Counted from the first letter of the stretch, positions 49,918-58,297 are shown. The stretch: DNA of 64,000 nt from Actomonas sp051209155 (GCA_051209155.1 JBPJGB010000001.1); one strand, 5' to 3'. Translations and numbers: made by a program. Notes: generated by a model from the sequence alone, not told the origin.

Positions 49918-51420
49918 ATGCAACCTGAGACCGGTGAATCCTCCTCCGCCCCCGTTCCGGTCCAGTCCATCTGGCGGAACTGGATCAGTTGGTCCGGCAT
50001 GGTGCTGGCCGGCGCGGCGCTGTTCGCGTTTCTGTTCCTCTTCGTCATCGACCAGTGGGGACCGGGCGCGGGCAACCCCTACATCGGCATCCTGAGTTAT
50101 GTCGTCGCGCCGGGCTTCCTCTTCCTCGGCATCGGCATCTTCCTCTTCGGCGGCTGGTGGGAACGGCGGCATCGCAAACTCGCGCCGGTTGGCTCCATCC
50201 CGCGCGTCACGATCGATCTCTCGAACCCGCGCACTCGTTGGCGCCTGCTTTACTTCGCCGCCGGCACGATGTGCTTCCTTTTGCTCACCGCCATCGGCAG
50301 TTACCAGACCTACCACGTCTCCGAGACCAACGAGTTTTGCGGCCTCGTCTGCCACACCGTCATGGAGCCGGAATACACCGCCTACCACGAGGGTTCGCAC
50401 GCCCGTGTCGACTGCGTCGAGTGCCACGTCGGTTCCGGCGCCGGCGCCTACGCGCAGGCCAAACTCAATGGCGCGCACCAGCTCCTCGGGGTCATCACCG
50501 GCGAATTCGCCCGGCCCATCCCGACCCCTGTCCGCAATCTCCGGCCGTCGCGCGAGACCTGCGAACAATGTCACTGGCCCGAGCAGCATGTGGGCAATCT
50601 CGAGAAGACCTACCACCGGTATCTGAGCGACGAGGAGAACACCGAGTTCACCGTGCGCCTGCTGTTGCACGTGGGCGGCGGCGCCGATCGCGGTGCCCAT
50701 GCCGGCGGCATCCATTGGCACACCAATTCCGACACGCGCATCGAATATTATGCCGCCGATGAACAGCGGCAGGAGATCCCCTGGGTGCGTGTGACCAAAG
50801 CCGACGGCTCGGTGCAGGAATACCTGAACCCCGACTTCGAGGGTGAGGTCGATCACGCCCAACTGCGGGTGATGGATTGCATCGATTGCCACAATCGCCC
50901 CGCGCACAAATTCATGTCGCCCAACGACGCGGTCGATGAGGCGCTCCACCTGGGCAACCTCGATCGCGACATGACCTCGATCAAACGCACCGTCGTCGAG
51001 CTCCTCACCGGCGAATACGCCACGGTCGACGAAGCGATGGCGGCCATCGATGGCGGTCTGCGCGAGGCCTATGCGGAGGATGAACGCGTGGATCAAGCCG
51101 TCCAGACCGCGCAGTCCATCTACCGGGCCAACTTCTTCCCCCTCATGCAGTCCAACTGGTTGGCTTACCCGGACAATGCCGGCCACAAAGACTGGACCGG
51201 CTGCTTCCGTTGCCACGACGGCAACCACGAACTCGTGAGCGACACCGATCGCCAGTTGCCGGCCCACGAGTGCGGCGCCTGCCACACCATCCTTGCCCAA
51301 GGCAGCGGCGACGACCTCAAGTCGCTCGCGCCGGAGGGGCTCGAGTTTGCCCACCCGATGGACGACGTCACGGGATGGCTCTGCAACGACTGTCACGAAG
51401 GCAAGAACCAGGAAATGTGA
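49918..51420 (+). CDS. Inner-membrane NapC/NirT-type heptahaem cytochrome c
   Basis: 500 residues. Three N-terminal membrane segments (about 28-48, 58-82, 118-138), then a periplasmic domain with seven haem sites: CX3CH CGLVCH (in NEFCGLVCHTVMEPEYTAYH, typical of one NapC/NirT branch), CVECH, CEQCH, CIDCH, CFRCH, CGACH and CNDCH. Proteins of this kind oxidise quinol (or reduce quinone) and pass electrons to periplasmic cytochromes, like CymA. It ends the cluster 12 bases after the monohaem cytochrome. Together the four genes span the whole envelope from quinone pool to outer membrane. Direction of electron flow cannot be read from sequence. Confidence 0.88.
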   Translation: MQPETGESSSAPVPVQSIWRNWISWSGMVLAGAALFAFLFLFVIDQWGPGAGNPYIGILSYVVAPGFLFLGIGIFLFGGWWERRHRKLAPVGSIPRVTIDLSNPRTRWRLLYFAAGTMCFLLLTAIGSYQTYHVSETNEFCGLVCHTVMEPEYTAYHEGSHARVDCVECHVGSGAGAYAQAKLNGAHQLLGVITGEFARPIPTPVRNLRPSRETCEQCHWPEQHVGNLEKTYHRYLSDEENTEFTVRLLLHVGGGADRGAHAGGIHWHTNSDTRIEYYAADEQRQEIPWVRVTKADGSVQEYLNPDFEGEVDHAQLRVMDCIDCHNRPAHKFMSPNDAVDEALHLGNLDRDMTSIKRTVVELLTGEYATVDEAMAAIDGGLREAYAEDERVDQAVQTAQSIYRANFFPLMQSNWLAYPDNAGHKDWTGCFRCHDGNHELVSDTDRQLPAHECGACHTILAQGSGDDLKSLAPEGLEFAHPMDDVTGWLCNDCHEGKNQEM

Positions 51421-51496
51421 CGCCGGGCGGGCCGGCATGCGGTCGCGGTCCTGATCTGGCTTGCGGCCCCTCCCACGGCGGAACTTGCTCGTCGCC

Positions 51497-52603
51497 ATGT
51501 CTGAATTGCAACGCACGCCTCTTCACGCTTTCCACGTCGCCCACGGCGGCCGATTCGTGGACTTCGCAGGCTGGGAGATGCCGGTCCAATACAAGAGCAT
51601 CATCGAGGAGCACAAAGCCGTGCGCTCGACCGCCGGACTCTTCGATGTGAGTCACATGGGCGAGGTCGACGTGACCGGTCCCGGTGCCGCGGCGTTTCTC
51701 AATCAACTCGTCACCAACGACGTCGATGCGCTCTATCCGGGCCGTGTCCTTTATTCGCCGATGTGTCGTCCCGACGGTGGGGTGGTGGACGATCTCCTCG
51801 TCTACCTGCACGAGCCCGAACGCTACTTTTTGTGCATCAACGCGAGCAACATCACCAAGGACCTTGCGTGGATGCGCGAGCAGGCCGCCGGCCATGACGT
51901 AACGATCACCGATCGCTCCGCCGACTACGCGCTGCTCGCCCTGCAAGGGCCGAAGGCGGAGGCCATCCTGCAGGGCCTCACCGGCGCCAAGCTGCCCACG
52001 CTGCGCTATTATCATTTTGGTGAAGGCACCGTGGCCGGCATTCACTGCCTGATCAGTCGCACGGGCTATACCGGCGAAGACGGCTTTGAACTCTACCACG
52101 CCGTTGCCGACGCCCCGGCGCTGGCGGAAGCCCTGCTGCAGGCGGGCGAGGCCCACGGCCTCCAACTCGCCGGCCTCGGTGCCCGCGACAGCCTGCGCCT
52201 CGAGGCCGGGTATCCACTCTACGGGCACGAGCTCGATGCCGACCTGTCGCCCATCGCCGCCGGCCTGGGCTGGACGGTTAAGCTCAAGAAAGCGGGCGGT
52301 TTCATCGGCGCCGAAGCCCTGGCTGCCGAAAAGACCGCAGGTGATCGGCGCCAGGTGGTTTATTTCCGCACCGGCGACCGGCGCATCGTGCGCGCCGGGG
52401 CCGAGGTGTTGGACGCCGCCGGCGGGGTGGTGGGGCGGGTGCTTTCCGGCACCATGTCGCCCATCCTGGGTGAAGCCATCGGTTCGGCGGTCGTGCCGGC
52501 CGCGGCTGTGGATGCCGGTGGGCTCTGCGTCGACGTGCGCGGCACGAAATTCACTTTGCAACTGGTCAAACCGCCCTTCGTCGAACTAAAGAAATCCGCA
52601 TGA
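51497..52603 (+). CDS. gcvT: Glycine cleavage system T protein (aminomethyltransferase)
   Basis: 368 residues from ATG 51497. Seen: GGRFVDFAGWEMPVQYKSII, RSTAGLFDVSHMGEVDVTGP, NQLVTNDVDALYPGRVLYSP, DDLLVYLHEPERYFLCINAS, RTGYTGEDGFELY, GARDSLRLEAGYPLYGHE with the catalytic Asp position and LSGTMSPILGEAIG. It transfers the methylene group from aminomethyl-lipoyl GcvH to tetrahydrofolate. gcvH overlaps the end (ATGA). gcvP is not in the window. The frame is open to 51461 upstream, without homology. Confidence 0.95.
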   Translation: MSELQRTPLHAFHVAHGGRFVDFAGWEMPVQYKSIIEEHKAVRSTAGLFDVSHMGEVDVTGPGAAAFLNQLVTNDVDALYPGRVLYSPMCRPDGGVVDDLLVYLHEPERYFLCINASNITKDLAWMREQAAGHDVTITDRSADYALLALQGPKAEAILQGLTGAKLPTLRYYHFGEGTVAGIHCLISRTGYTGEDGFELYHAVADAPALAEALLQAGEAHGLQLAGLGARDSLRLEAGYPLYGHELDADLSPIAAGLGWTVKLKKAGGFIGAEALAAEKTAGDRRQVVYFRTGDRRIVRAGAEVLDAAGGVVGRVLSGTMSPILGEAIGSAVVPAAAVDAGGLCVDVRGTKFTLQLVKPPFVELKKSA

Positions 52604-52983
52604 GCAACATCCCCGCCGACCGCCGCTACGCCAAGTCCCACGAATGGGTCAAAGATGCCGGAGACGGCATCGTGGAAGTCGGGATCTCCGACTACGCGCA
52701 GGACAGTCTCGGTGACATCACCTTTGTCGATCTGCCCGCGGTGGGGGACAGCTTCGCCGCGGGTGAGGTGTTCGGCGTGGTCGAGTCGGTCAAGGCGGCT
52801 TCCGATCTCTACGCTCCGGTCGGTGGCGAAGTCGTCGCCGTCAACGAGTCCCTCGACGGCCAGCCCGAGCTGGTAAATCAGGAACCTTATGCGGGTGGTT
52901 GGATCATGAAGCTGAAAGTGAACGACGCCAACGAGCTCGAAGCGCTGCTCGACAGCGACGGTTACACGGCCGAAACGGCCTAA
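52600..52983 (+). CDS. gcvH: Glycine cleavage system H protein
   Basis: 127 residues, normal GcvH size. Lipoyl carrier of the glycine cleavage complex. Seen: YAKSHEWVKDAGDG, VGISDYAQDSLGDITFVDLP, VFGVVESVKAASDLYAPVGG with the lipoylated Lys in ESVKAAS, and ELVNQEPYAGGWIMKLKVND. Overlaps gcvT by 4 bases. The next gene is flagellar, so gcvP must be elsewhere in the genome. Confidence 0.96.
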   Translation: MSNIPADRRYAKSHEWVKDAGDGIVEVGISDYAQDSLGDITFVDLPAVGDSFAAGEVFGVVESVKAASDLYAPVGGEVVAVNESLDGQPELVNQEPYAGGWIMKLKVNDANELEALLDSDGYTAETA

Positions 52984-53028
52984 GGGAGCCGGCCCCGGCT
53001 GGCATCCCGGGCCCGAAAACACCTGGTC

Positions 53029-53045
53029 GGCGAGGCGCTTGCGCC
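53029..53045. repeat. 17-bp extragenic repeat, copy 2
   Basis: GGCGAGGCGCTTGCGCC, identical to 36949-36965. It lies 46 bases after gcvH in the 252-bp gap before the flagellar operon, next to other GC-rich palindromic bits (AGCCGG..CCGGCT at about 52986-53000). It may help end the gcv transcript. Confidence 0.4.
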
Positions 53046-53170
53046 TGCTCCCGCCTGCCCGGAAAGGCGTTGCCTTGGCCCTTCGCGAAGAGGTCGGCCG
53101 CGCCCCGGCAGAATATGCCCCCTCGTCGCGGCGGCGGCGGCAGTTTAGGGGAGGGTGCCGGCCTCGGAAA

Positions 53171-53201
53171 TTTTAAAACGCTGCAAGGCAGTGAATTAAA
53201 A
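53171..53201. promoter_or_regulatory. Dyad-symmetric AT-rich site upstream of the flgF promoter
   Basis: The 31 bases starting TTTTAAAACGCTGC and ending AAGGCAGTGAATTAAAA have 22 symmetric positions, including TTTTAA/TTAAAA ends and CTGC/GCAG inner arms. The site ends 4 bases before the candidate sigma-54 -24 box. It looks like a regulator binding site, although activators of sigma-54 promoters usually bind further upstream. Confidence 0.35.
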
Positions 53202-53205
53202 TCGC

Positions 53206-53221
53206 TGGCATTGGTTCTGCA
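53206..53221 (+). promoter_or_regulatory. Candidate sigma-54 promoter of the flagellar operon
   Basis: TGGCATTGGTTCTGCA matches the sigma-54 -24/-12 form (GG at 53207-53208, ten bases, GC at 53219-53220). The expected start of transcription, about 12 bases on (near 53232), is only about 4 bases from the flgF ATG at 53236, so the mRNA would be almost leaderless. That tight spacing is the main doubt. Sigma-54 control of rod and hook genes is common in flagellated bacteria. Confidence 0.4.
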
Positions 53222-53235
53222 ACAGTGCGGGCACC

Positions 53236-53985
53236 ATGAATGTCGGTCTCTACCAAAGTGCAGCCTCCCTCTCCGCGCTCGAGCGGTGGCAGGATGCCGT
53301 AGCCCAGAACATCACCTCCAACCAGGTGGCGGGCTACAAAAAGCAGACGGTGCAGTTATGGTCGGTCTACGGTGGTGAGCTGAAGGGCGACGAGTCCCAA
53401 AAGGTCGGGGACGGTGGCGCGACGCCCGTTTATTACCCGGCGGCCAACCTCGGCATCAGTTTTGCCAAGGGTGAGTCCATGCCGACGCGCCGCGACTTCG
53501 ATTTCGCGCTCGGCGGCCCGGGCTTCTTCCAGGTGCAGGACGAGGCCGGCAAGATTTACTACACCCGCAACGGTTCCTTCACGACCACGCCGGAACTCGA
53601 CCTGGTGAATCATAACGGATTCGCGGTTCTCGGTGATGGGGGCACTCCGATCAAACTGCAGCCGGGCGGCGGCGGCATCGCCGTCGATGAAGATGGTCAG
53701 ATCCGCCAGAACGGCGCGGTCATCGGGAAGATCGAGATCATGCGTTTCGAGAACAACAACGCGCTCCAGAACCTCGGCGGGGGTCTCTTCGGCGCCAGCC
53801 CCGGTCAGGAGCCCGAGGTCGTCGAGGAGCCGGAGGTCCTCCAGGGCCATCTCGAGCAGGCCAACATCCAGCCGCTGCGTGAAATGGTCGACCTCGTCGG
53901 CATCGCCCGCGCTTACGAGGCCAACCAGAAGATGATCAGTCACCGCGATGAAATCATGAAACAAACCTTGGAGAAACTCGGCTGA
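53236..53985 (+). CDS. flgF: Flagellar basal-body rod protein FlgF
   Basis: 249 residues. N-terminal rod motif MNVGLYQSAASLSALERWQD with NITSNQVAGYKKQT (the NxxNxxTPGYK-like stretch), central ALGGPGFFQVQDEAGKIYYT and TRNGSFTT, and the C-terminal coiled coil LEQANIQPLREMVDLVGIAR then AYEANQKMI typical of FlgF/FlgG. It forms the proximal rod of the flagellum. First gene of the flagellar operon; flgG follows after 46 bases. Confidence 0.9.
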   Translation: MNVGLYQSAASLSALERWQDAVAQNITSNQVAGYKKQTVQLWSVYGGELKGDESQKVGDGGATPVYYPAANLGISFAKGESMPTRRDFDFALGGPGFFQVQDEAGKIYYTRNGSFTTTPELDLVNHNGFAVLGDGGTPIKLQPGGGGIAVDEDGQIRQNGAVIGKIEIMRFENNNALQNLGGGLFGASPGQEPEVVEEPEVLQGHLEQANIQPLREMVDLVGIARAYEANQKMISHRDEIMKQTLEKLG

Positions 53986-54031
53986 ACCCGCCTGACGTTT
54001 TCCCGCCAACCCCCTTTCCCGAGATCAAGCC

Positions 54032-54814
54032 ATGAACATGTCCCTCTACTCTGCTGCCACCGGTATGGAAGCGCAGCAGCTCAACCTCAACACGATCGCC
54101 AACAACCTTGCGAACGTGAACACCCCCGGATTCAAGCGCTCCAAGATCGAGTTTCAGGACCTGCTCTACCAGAAGCCGCGCGCGTCCGGTGCCGAGGCGG
54201 GTGGCGGCAACGTCGTGCCGACCGGTATCGAGGTGGGCAATGGTTCCCGCGTCGCCGCGACCGGCAAGGTTTTCACCCAGGGGCAGCTCAACCACACCGG
54301 CGAGCAATTGGACCTCGCCATTCAGGGCGACGGTTTCTTCGAGATTCAACGCCCCGACGGCTCCCTCGGTTACACCCGCGACGGTTCCTTCAAGCTCAAC
54401 GCCCAGGGCACCGTGGTCACCAACGATGGCATGCCGGTCCTCTCCGGTTTCCAGGCGGTGCCCCCCGGCACCACATCGATCAACATCTCCGAAACCGGTG
54501 AGGTCACCTACCAAAGCGCGGCCGGCAACACCACCTTCCGCCTCACCCTCACGCGTTTCCCCAACCCCGGCGGCCTGCGTTCCATGGGCGGCAATTTCTA
54601 CGAGGAAACCGAATCATCCGGCGCCCCCGAGGTCGGTGCTCCCGGCGAGCTCGGCTACGGTTCGATCATGCAGGGCTACGCCGAGGCCTCCAACGTCAAC
54701 ATCGTGGAGGAAATGGTGAACCTCATCGTCGCCCAGCGCGCCTACGAAATCAACAGCAAGTCCATCCAGACTTCCGACGAAATGCTCCAGAACATCGCGC
54801 AGATGAAGCGCTGA
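54032..54814 (+). CDS. flgG: Flagellar distal rod protein FlgG
   Basis: 260 residues, the standard FlgG length. NMSLYSAATGMEAQQLNLNT and IANNLANVNTPGFKRSKIEF at the N-terminus, LDLAIQGDGFFEIQRPDGSL and YTRDGSFKLNAQG in the middle, SNVNIVEEMVNLIVAQRAYE and NSKSIQTSDEMLQ at the C-terminus. FlgG builds the distal rod that crosses the peptidoglycan and P ring. Its stop overlaps the flgA start (TGATG). Confidence 0.95.
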   Translation: MNMSLYSAATGMEAQQLNLNTIANNLANVNTPGFKRSKIEFQDLLYQKPRASGAEAGGGNVVPTGIEVGNGSRVAATGKVFTQGQLNHTGEQLDLAIQGDGFFEIQRPDGSLGYTRDGSFKLNAQGTVVTNDGMPVLSGFQAVPPGTTSINISETGEVTYQSAAGNTTFRLTLTRFPNPGGLRSMGGNFYEETESSGAPEVGAPGELGYGSIMQGYAEASNVNIVEEMVNLIVAQRAYEINSKSIQTSDEMLQNIAQMKR

Positions 54815-55575
54815 TGCCGCCGCCATTCCCCTCGTCCCTCCTCCCCGTATTCGCCGTGTCACGACCGTCCCTCCTCCGCCTCCTCCTCACCGTCCTCGCG
54901 TTCGGGTGTGGCCCTGCGCTCCGCGCCGAGATGGACGCCATCATGCCGCCGCCCGCCGATCAGCCCGATCCGGATGCGTGGCTCGACGATGCCGCGCTCA
55001 CCCTTGAGGACCACTACCGAACGGAAGGGGAGTGGAGCCTTGAACTCGTGCGCCCGTTCACGCCGGGGCCGGATACCATCGTCGAGATCACCGAAATGCC
55101 GTCCAAGCCGGCCAGCCAGATGATGCTGCGCCTGCAGGTGCACGCGCTCGACGGCACCACCACCAACGAGACGGTGTTCGTTCGCGCGCAGATCTGGCGC
55201 GACGGCTGGCTCGCCCGCGAGCCGCTCACCCGCCAAGCCAACATCGAACCGCAACGGCTCGAAACCCGCCGCGTCGACATCCTGCGCCAGCGCGATCTCG
55301 TGCCGGTGGAAACGCCGCTGGAAGACCTCATGATGAACCGCTCGCTGCCAGCCGGTCGCTTCCTCACCTGGCGCGACGTCGTGCGGCGCCCGCTTGTGCG
55401 CAAGGGGCAGATGATCGAGGTCGCCGCCGTCGATGGCAGCCTCACCATTTCCATGAAAGCGCTCGCTTTGCAGGACGGCCTCGCCGGCGAACTCGTGCGG
55501 GTGCGCAACACCGAATCGCGCCGCGAATTCGCCGCCGTCGTCACCGCCCAAGGGCAGGCCGAAGTGAACTTCTAA
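54814..55575 (+). CDS. flgA: Flagellar P-ring assembly chaperone FlgA
   Basis: 253 residues. An N-terminal export signal (about 15-38, PSLLRLLLTVLAFGCGPALRA) is followed by a non-conserved middle and a SAF/ChapFlgA domain (about 150-253: VDILRQRDLVPVETPLEDLM, RSLPAGRFLTWRDVVRRPLV, RKGQMIEVAAVDGSLTISMK, ALALQDGLAGELVRVRN, FAAVVTAQGQAEV). FlgA helps FlgI polymerise into the P ring. Placed right before flgH and flgI. Confidence 0.9.
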   Translation: MPPPFPSSLLPVFAVSRPSLLRLLLTVLAFGCGPALRAEMDAIMPPPADQPDPDAWLDDAALTLEDHYRTEGEWSLELVRPFTPGPDTIVEITEMPSKPASQMMLRLQVHALDGTTTNETVFVRAQIWRDGWLAREPLTRQANIEPQRLETRRVDILRQRDLVPVETPLEDLMMNRSLPAGRFLTWRDVVRRPLVRKGQMIEVAAVDGSLTISMKALALQDGLAGELVRVRNTESRREFAAVVTAQGQAEVNF

Positions 55576-55590
55576 CCTTTCCCCCATCCC

Positions 55591-56211
55591 ATGCGCCTTT
55601 CCTCTCTGCTTTGTTCCTGTTTTCTCCTCGCCAGCCCGCTCGCGCTGTTCGCCAGCGAGGGCTCCCTTTGGTCGGCCAACGGCGCCCAACCGCGCACCAT
55701 GTATGCCGACCGCAAGGCCCGCACGGTGGGTGACATCCTCACGGTTCAGATCAGCGAGTCCGTCACCAACTCCGCCTCGTCCAACAAAAAGACCGGCAGC
55801 GGGGCGAACGTGAGCAACACCGTCGCGCAGTTCCTTTTCCCGGGCAGCAGTTTCGGCACCCACAATGGTGAACTGCCCGGCACCGCCATGTCGGGCTCCA
55901 ACGACTTCCAGGGTGGTGGCAACGTGAGCGCCTCGCAATCCCTCACCGGCCGTGCCGCGGTCATGGTCATCGATGTTTTGCCCAACGGTGTGCTCGTCAT
56001 CGAGGGGGTGCGCCGCGTGACCTTTGCCAAGGAAACCCAGCATGCCATCCTGCACGGCCTCGTGCGGCCCGACGACATCATGGCCAACAACGTCGTTTAT
56101 TCCTCCGACATCGCCAACGCCCGGGTGGAGTTCGTGAGCGACGGTGCGCTTTCGGAGGCCCAGCGCCGCGGCTGGATCACGCGCCTCTACGAGATCGTCC
56201 GCCCGTATTAA
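55591..56211 (+). CDS. flgH: Flagellar L-ring protein FlgH
   Basis: 206 residues. Family marks: SLWSANGAQPRTMYADRKAR, TVGDILTVQISESVTNSASS, AQFLFPGSSFGTHNGELPGT, NVSASQSLTGRAAVMVIDVL, PNGVLVIEGVRRVTFAKETQ, GLVRPDDIMANNVVYSSDIA and NARVEFVSDG. It forms the L ring in the outer membrane. FlgH is normally a lipoprotein; here the signal region (MRLSSLLCSCFLLASPLALF) has Cys8 and Cys10 but no standard lipobox, and the likely cut is after ALFA, so it may be a non-lipidated FlgH. Confidence 0.92.
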   Translation: MRLSSLLCSCFLLASPLALFASEGSLWSANGAQPRTMYADRKARTVGDILTVQISESVTNSASSNKKTGSGANVSNTVAQFLFPGSSFGTHNGELPGTAMSGSNDFQGGGNVSASQSLTGRAAVMVIDVLPNGVLVIEGVRRVTFAKETQHAILHGLVRPDDIMANNVVYSSDIANARVEFVSDGALSEAQRRGWITRLYEIVRPY

Positions 56212-56238
56212 GAAACCCCTTACGACACTCCCTTCGCA

Positions 56239-57351
56239 ATGAACCGTCTCCGTTTTCGCCTGATTTCCATTCTGCTGCTCGCCCTGGCGATCACCGCCCC
56301 TTTGTCTGCGGTGCGCCTCAAGGACATCGCGCAGGTTGAGGGTTCGCGGGACAATCAGCTCGTCGGCTACGGCCTGGTCGTCGGTCTGGCGGGCGACGGC
56401 GATTCAAACGCCGAGACGACGCTGCGTTCGGTGGCCAATCTGCTGCAGGGGCACGGTCTCACGGTCGACGCCACGGCAATCAAGGCCAAGAACGTCGCGG
56501 CCGTGATGATTACGGCCGACATCGGTCCCTTTCTCAAGGAGGGCGCGCGCATCGATGTGACCGTTGCGTCCATGGGCGACGCCAAATCGCTGCAGGGTGG
56601 GGTGCTGCTCCAAACGCCGATGCTCGGAGCCAATGGCGAAGTCTACGCCGTTGCCCAGGGCCCCATCGCGATCGGCGGTTTCTCCGGCGGTGCCGGTGGT
56701 GCCGGCGGCGCCACCGTGCAGAAGAATCACCCGACCGTTGGTGTCATCAGCAACGGCGCCATCGTCGAGCGCGAGATCCCGATGGAGATCGTGCACCGGG
56801 GCAAACTCCGCCTCCAGCTCTACAATCCCGATTTTACCTCCGCCGCCCGACTCGCCACCGCGATCAACCGCGAATATCCGACCATCGCGTTGGCCGAAGA
56901 CGCTGCGACCGTTTCGCTCGATTTGCCCGATGACTATTATGGCCAGGAAGTCGCCTTCCTCGCCGCCCTCGGCACCATCGAGGTCACGCCCGACACCCCG
57001 GCGCGCATTGTCATCAACGAGCGCACCGGCACGATCGTTGCCACCAGCACGGTGCGGCTTTCGCAGGTCGCCATCTCCCACGGCGCGCTCACCATCACGG
57101 TGGCGCAGACCCTGGGCGTTTCCCAACCGCCGCCGCTGGCGGGAGGCGGTGCGCAGACCGCGATCGTGCCCTCGACCAACACCAACGTCGAGGAGGCCAA
57201 GGGCGGATTCACCGTCATCGAGGAGGCGCCTTCCATCGAACGTCTCGCCGCCGCGCTCAACGCCCTCGGTGTCAGCACCCGCGAGATGATGTCGATCTTC
57301 CAAACGCTCAAGCGTTCCGGCGCGCTCCAAGCCGAACTCATCATCAACTAA
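56239..57351 (+). CDS. flgI: Flagellar P-ring protein FlgI
   Basis: 370 residues with a signal peptide (LISILLLALAITAPLSAV). Family marks: RLKDIAQVEGSRDNQLVGYG, LVVGLAGDGDSN, VAAVMITADIGPFLKEGARI, DVTVASMGDAKSLQGGVLLQ, TPMLGANGEVYAVAQGP, IVINERTGTIVATSTVRLSQ, VAISHGALTITV and the C-terminal ALNALGVSTREMMSIFQTLK. It forms the periplasmic P ring around the rod. Confidence 0.96.
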   Translation: MNRLRFRLISILLLALAITAPLSAVRLKDIAQVEGSRDNQLVGYGLVVGLAGDGDSNAETTLRSVANLLQGHGLTVDATAIKAKNVAAVMITADIGPFLKEGARIDVTVASMGDAKSLQGGVLLQTPMLGANGEVYAVAQGPIAIGGFSGGAGGAGGATVQKNHPTVGVISNGAIVEREIPMEIVHRGKLRLQLYNPDFTSAARLATAINREYPTIALAEDAATVSLDLPDDYYGQEVAFLAALGTIEVTPDTPARIVINERTGTIVATSTVRLSQVAISHGALTITVAQTLGVSQPPPLAGGGAQTAIVPSTNTNVEEAKGGFTVIEEAPSIERLAAALNALGVSTREMMSIFQTLKRSGALQAELIIN

Positions 57352-57372
57352 GCTCAATCCTCCGCCTTCACC

Positions 57373-57789
57373 ATGTCTTCGATGAACGTCGCCGCCGTCA
57401 GTGCCTCCCTCGGGCTCGCCAACCGCCCCGAGGGTCCGCGCGATCGTGAGGCGCCGACGACGCCGGAGGACGTCAAGAAAGTCGCCGCGCAGTTCGAGGC
57501 CATCATCGTGCGCCAGCTGCTCAAACCCGCCATCGATCCGATCATGAACGGCGGCTCCGGCGCGCAGGGTGGGGCGATGGGCGGCGGTGGCGGCGGCGTT
57601 TACGGTTACCTGCTCACCGATGTGCTCGCCGGCTCTTTGTCCGAGGGCGGCCAGCTCGGCTTCGCCAACCTGATCGAGAAACAACTTACCCCCGCCGCCC
57701 TCCAGGCGGCCTACGCTGAAGCGATGCGCGCCAACTCGGCCGACGCCGCCGACGCGGTCACCGACAACCACCTTTCCACGCAATCATGA
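57373..57789 (+). CDS. flgJ: FlgJ-type rod-binding protein (no hydrolase domain)
   Basis: 138 residues, only the rod-binding domain: VKKVAAQFEAIIVRQLLKPA with the conserved FE...L..M/L pattern, a Gly-rich loop (GGAMGGGGGGVYGYLLTDVL) and LSEGGQLGFANLIEKQL. The muramidase domain of gammaproteobacterial FlgJ is absent, as in most other phyla, so rod passage through the wall needs another hydrolase. Start may be 57373 or the ATG at 57382. It overlaps flgN (ATGA). Confidence 0.88.
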   Translation: MSSMNVAAVSASLGLANRPEGPRDREAPTTPEDVKKVAAQFEAIIVRQLLKPAIDPIMNGGSGAQGGAMGGGGGGVYGYLLTDVLAGSLSEGGQLGFANLIEKQLTPAALQAAYAEAMRANSADAADAVTDNHLSTQS

Positions 57790-58277
57790 ACGAATCACTC
57801 GACTCGCTCGCCGACGCCTTGCGCGACGAGATTGAACACTTGGGCAACCTGCTCGGCCTCTTCCGCGACCAACAGGAAGGCCTGCTGCAGCCCGATCCCG
57901 AAAAGGTCCTCGCCGAGGCCCAATTGATCGAACAGGCCGCGCGCGTCGCCAACCGCTTCCGCGTCCGCCGCGAACAGCTCGTGCAGACCATGGCCAAAGC
58001 TCACGGCCGCGCGCCTTCCACGACGTTGCTGCGCCTGCTCACCGATTTTCCCGCCGAGGTTCAGCCCATGTTCGAAGCCCTCGTCAAAGAGGTGAACCGC
58101 CTTGTGCACCAGACCCGCCGCACGGCCCGCCAGAACCAGCGCCTGCTCGCCCGCACCGTCGAGGTGCACCGCGATTCGCTGCGCATCCTGCGCCCCGACA
58201 TCTTCTCGCCCACCTACGACCGACGCGGCGGCCTGCATGAAGGCAGCGGCTCCGGCTCGTTCGCCACCGCCGTCTAA
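57786..58277 (+). CDS. flgN: FlgN-type export chaperone for hook-filament junction proteins
   Basis: 163 residues, all-helical with long heptad stretches (SLADALRDEIEHLGNLLGLF, RDQQEGLLQPDPEKVLAEAQ, LVKEVNRLVHQTRRTARQNQ, RLLARTVEVHRDSLRIL). The pattern LxxLLxLxxxQQEaLlxxD and its place just before flgK are typical of FlgN, the cytoplasmic chaperone of FlgK and FlgL. The last 20 residues are Gly/Ser-rich. Confidence 0.85.
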   Translation: MNESLDSLADALRDEIEHLGNLLGLFRDQQEGLLQPDPEKVLAEAQLIEQAARVANRFRVRREQLVQTMAKAHGRAPSTTLLRLLTDFPAEVQPMFEALVKEVNRLVHQTRRTARQNQRLLARTVEVHRDSLRILRPDIFSPTYDRRGGLHEGSGSGSFATAV

Positions 58278-58297
58278 CCCTTTCCGCCTCACCCGCA

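Noticed and set aside
52899..53378. A 159-codon plus-strand frame running from inside gcvH to flgF
   Set aside because: It starts inside gcvH and ends inside flgF in other frames, crosses repeats and has no domain; the ATG of flgF and the promoter-like site argue against it.
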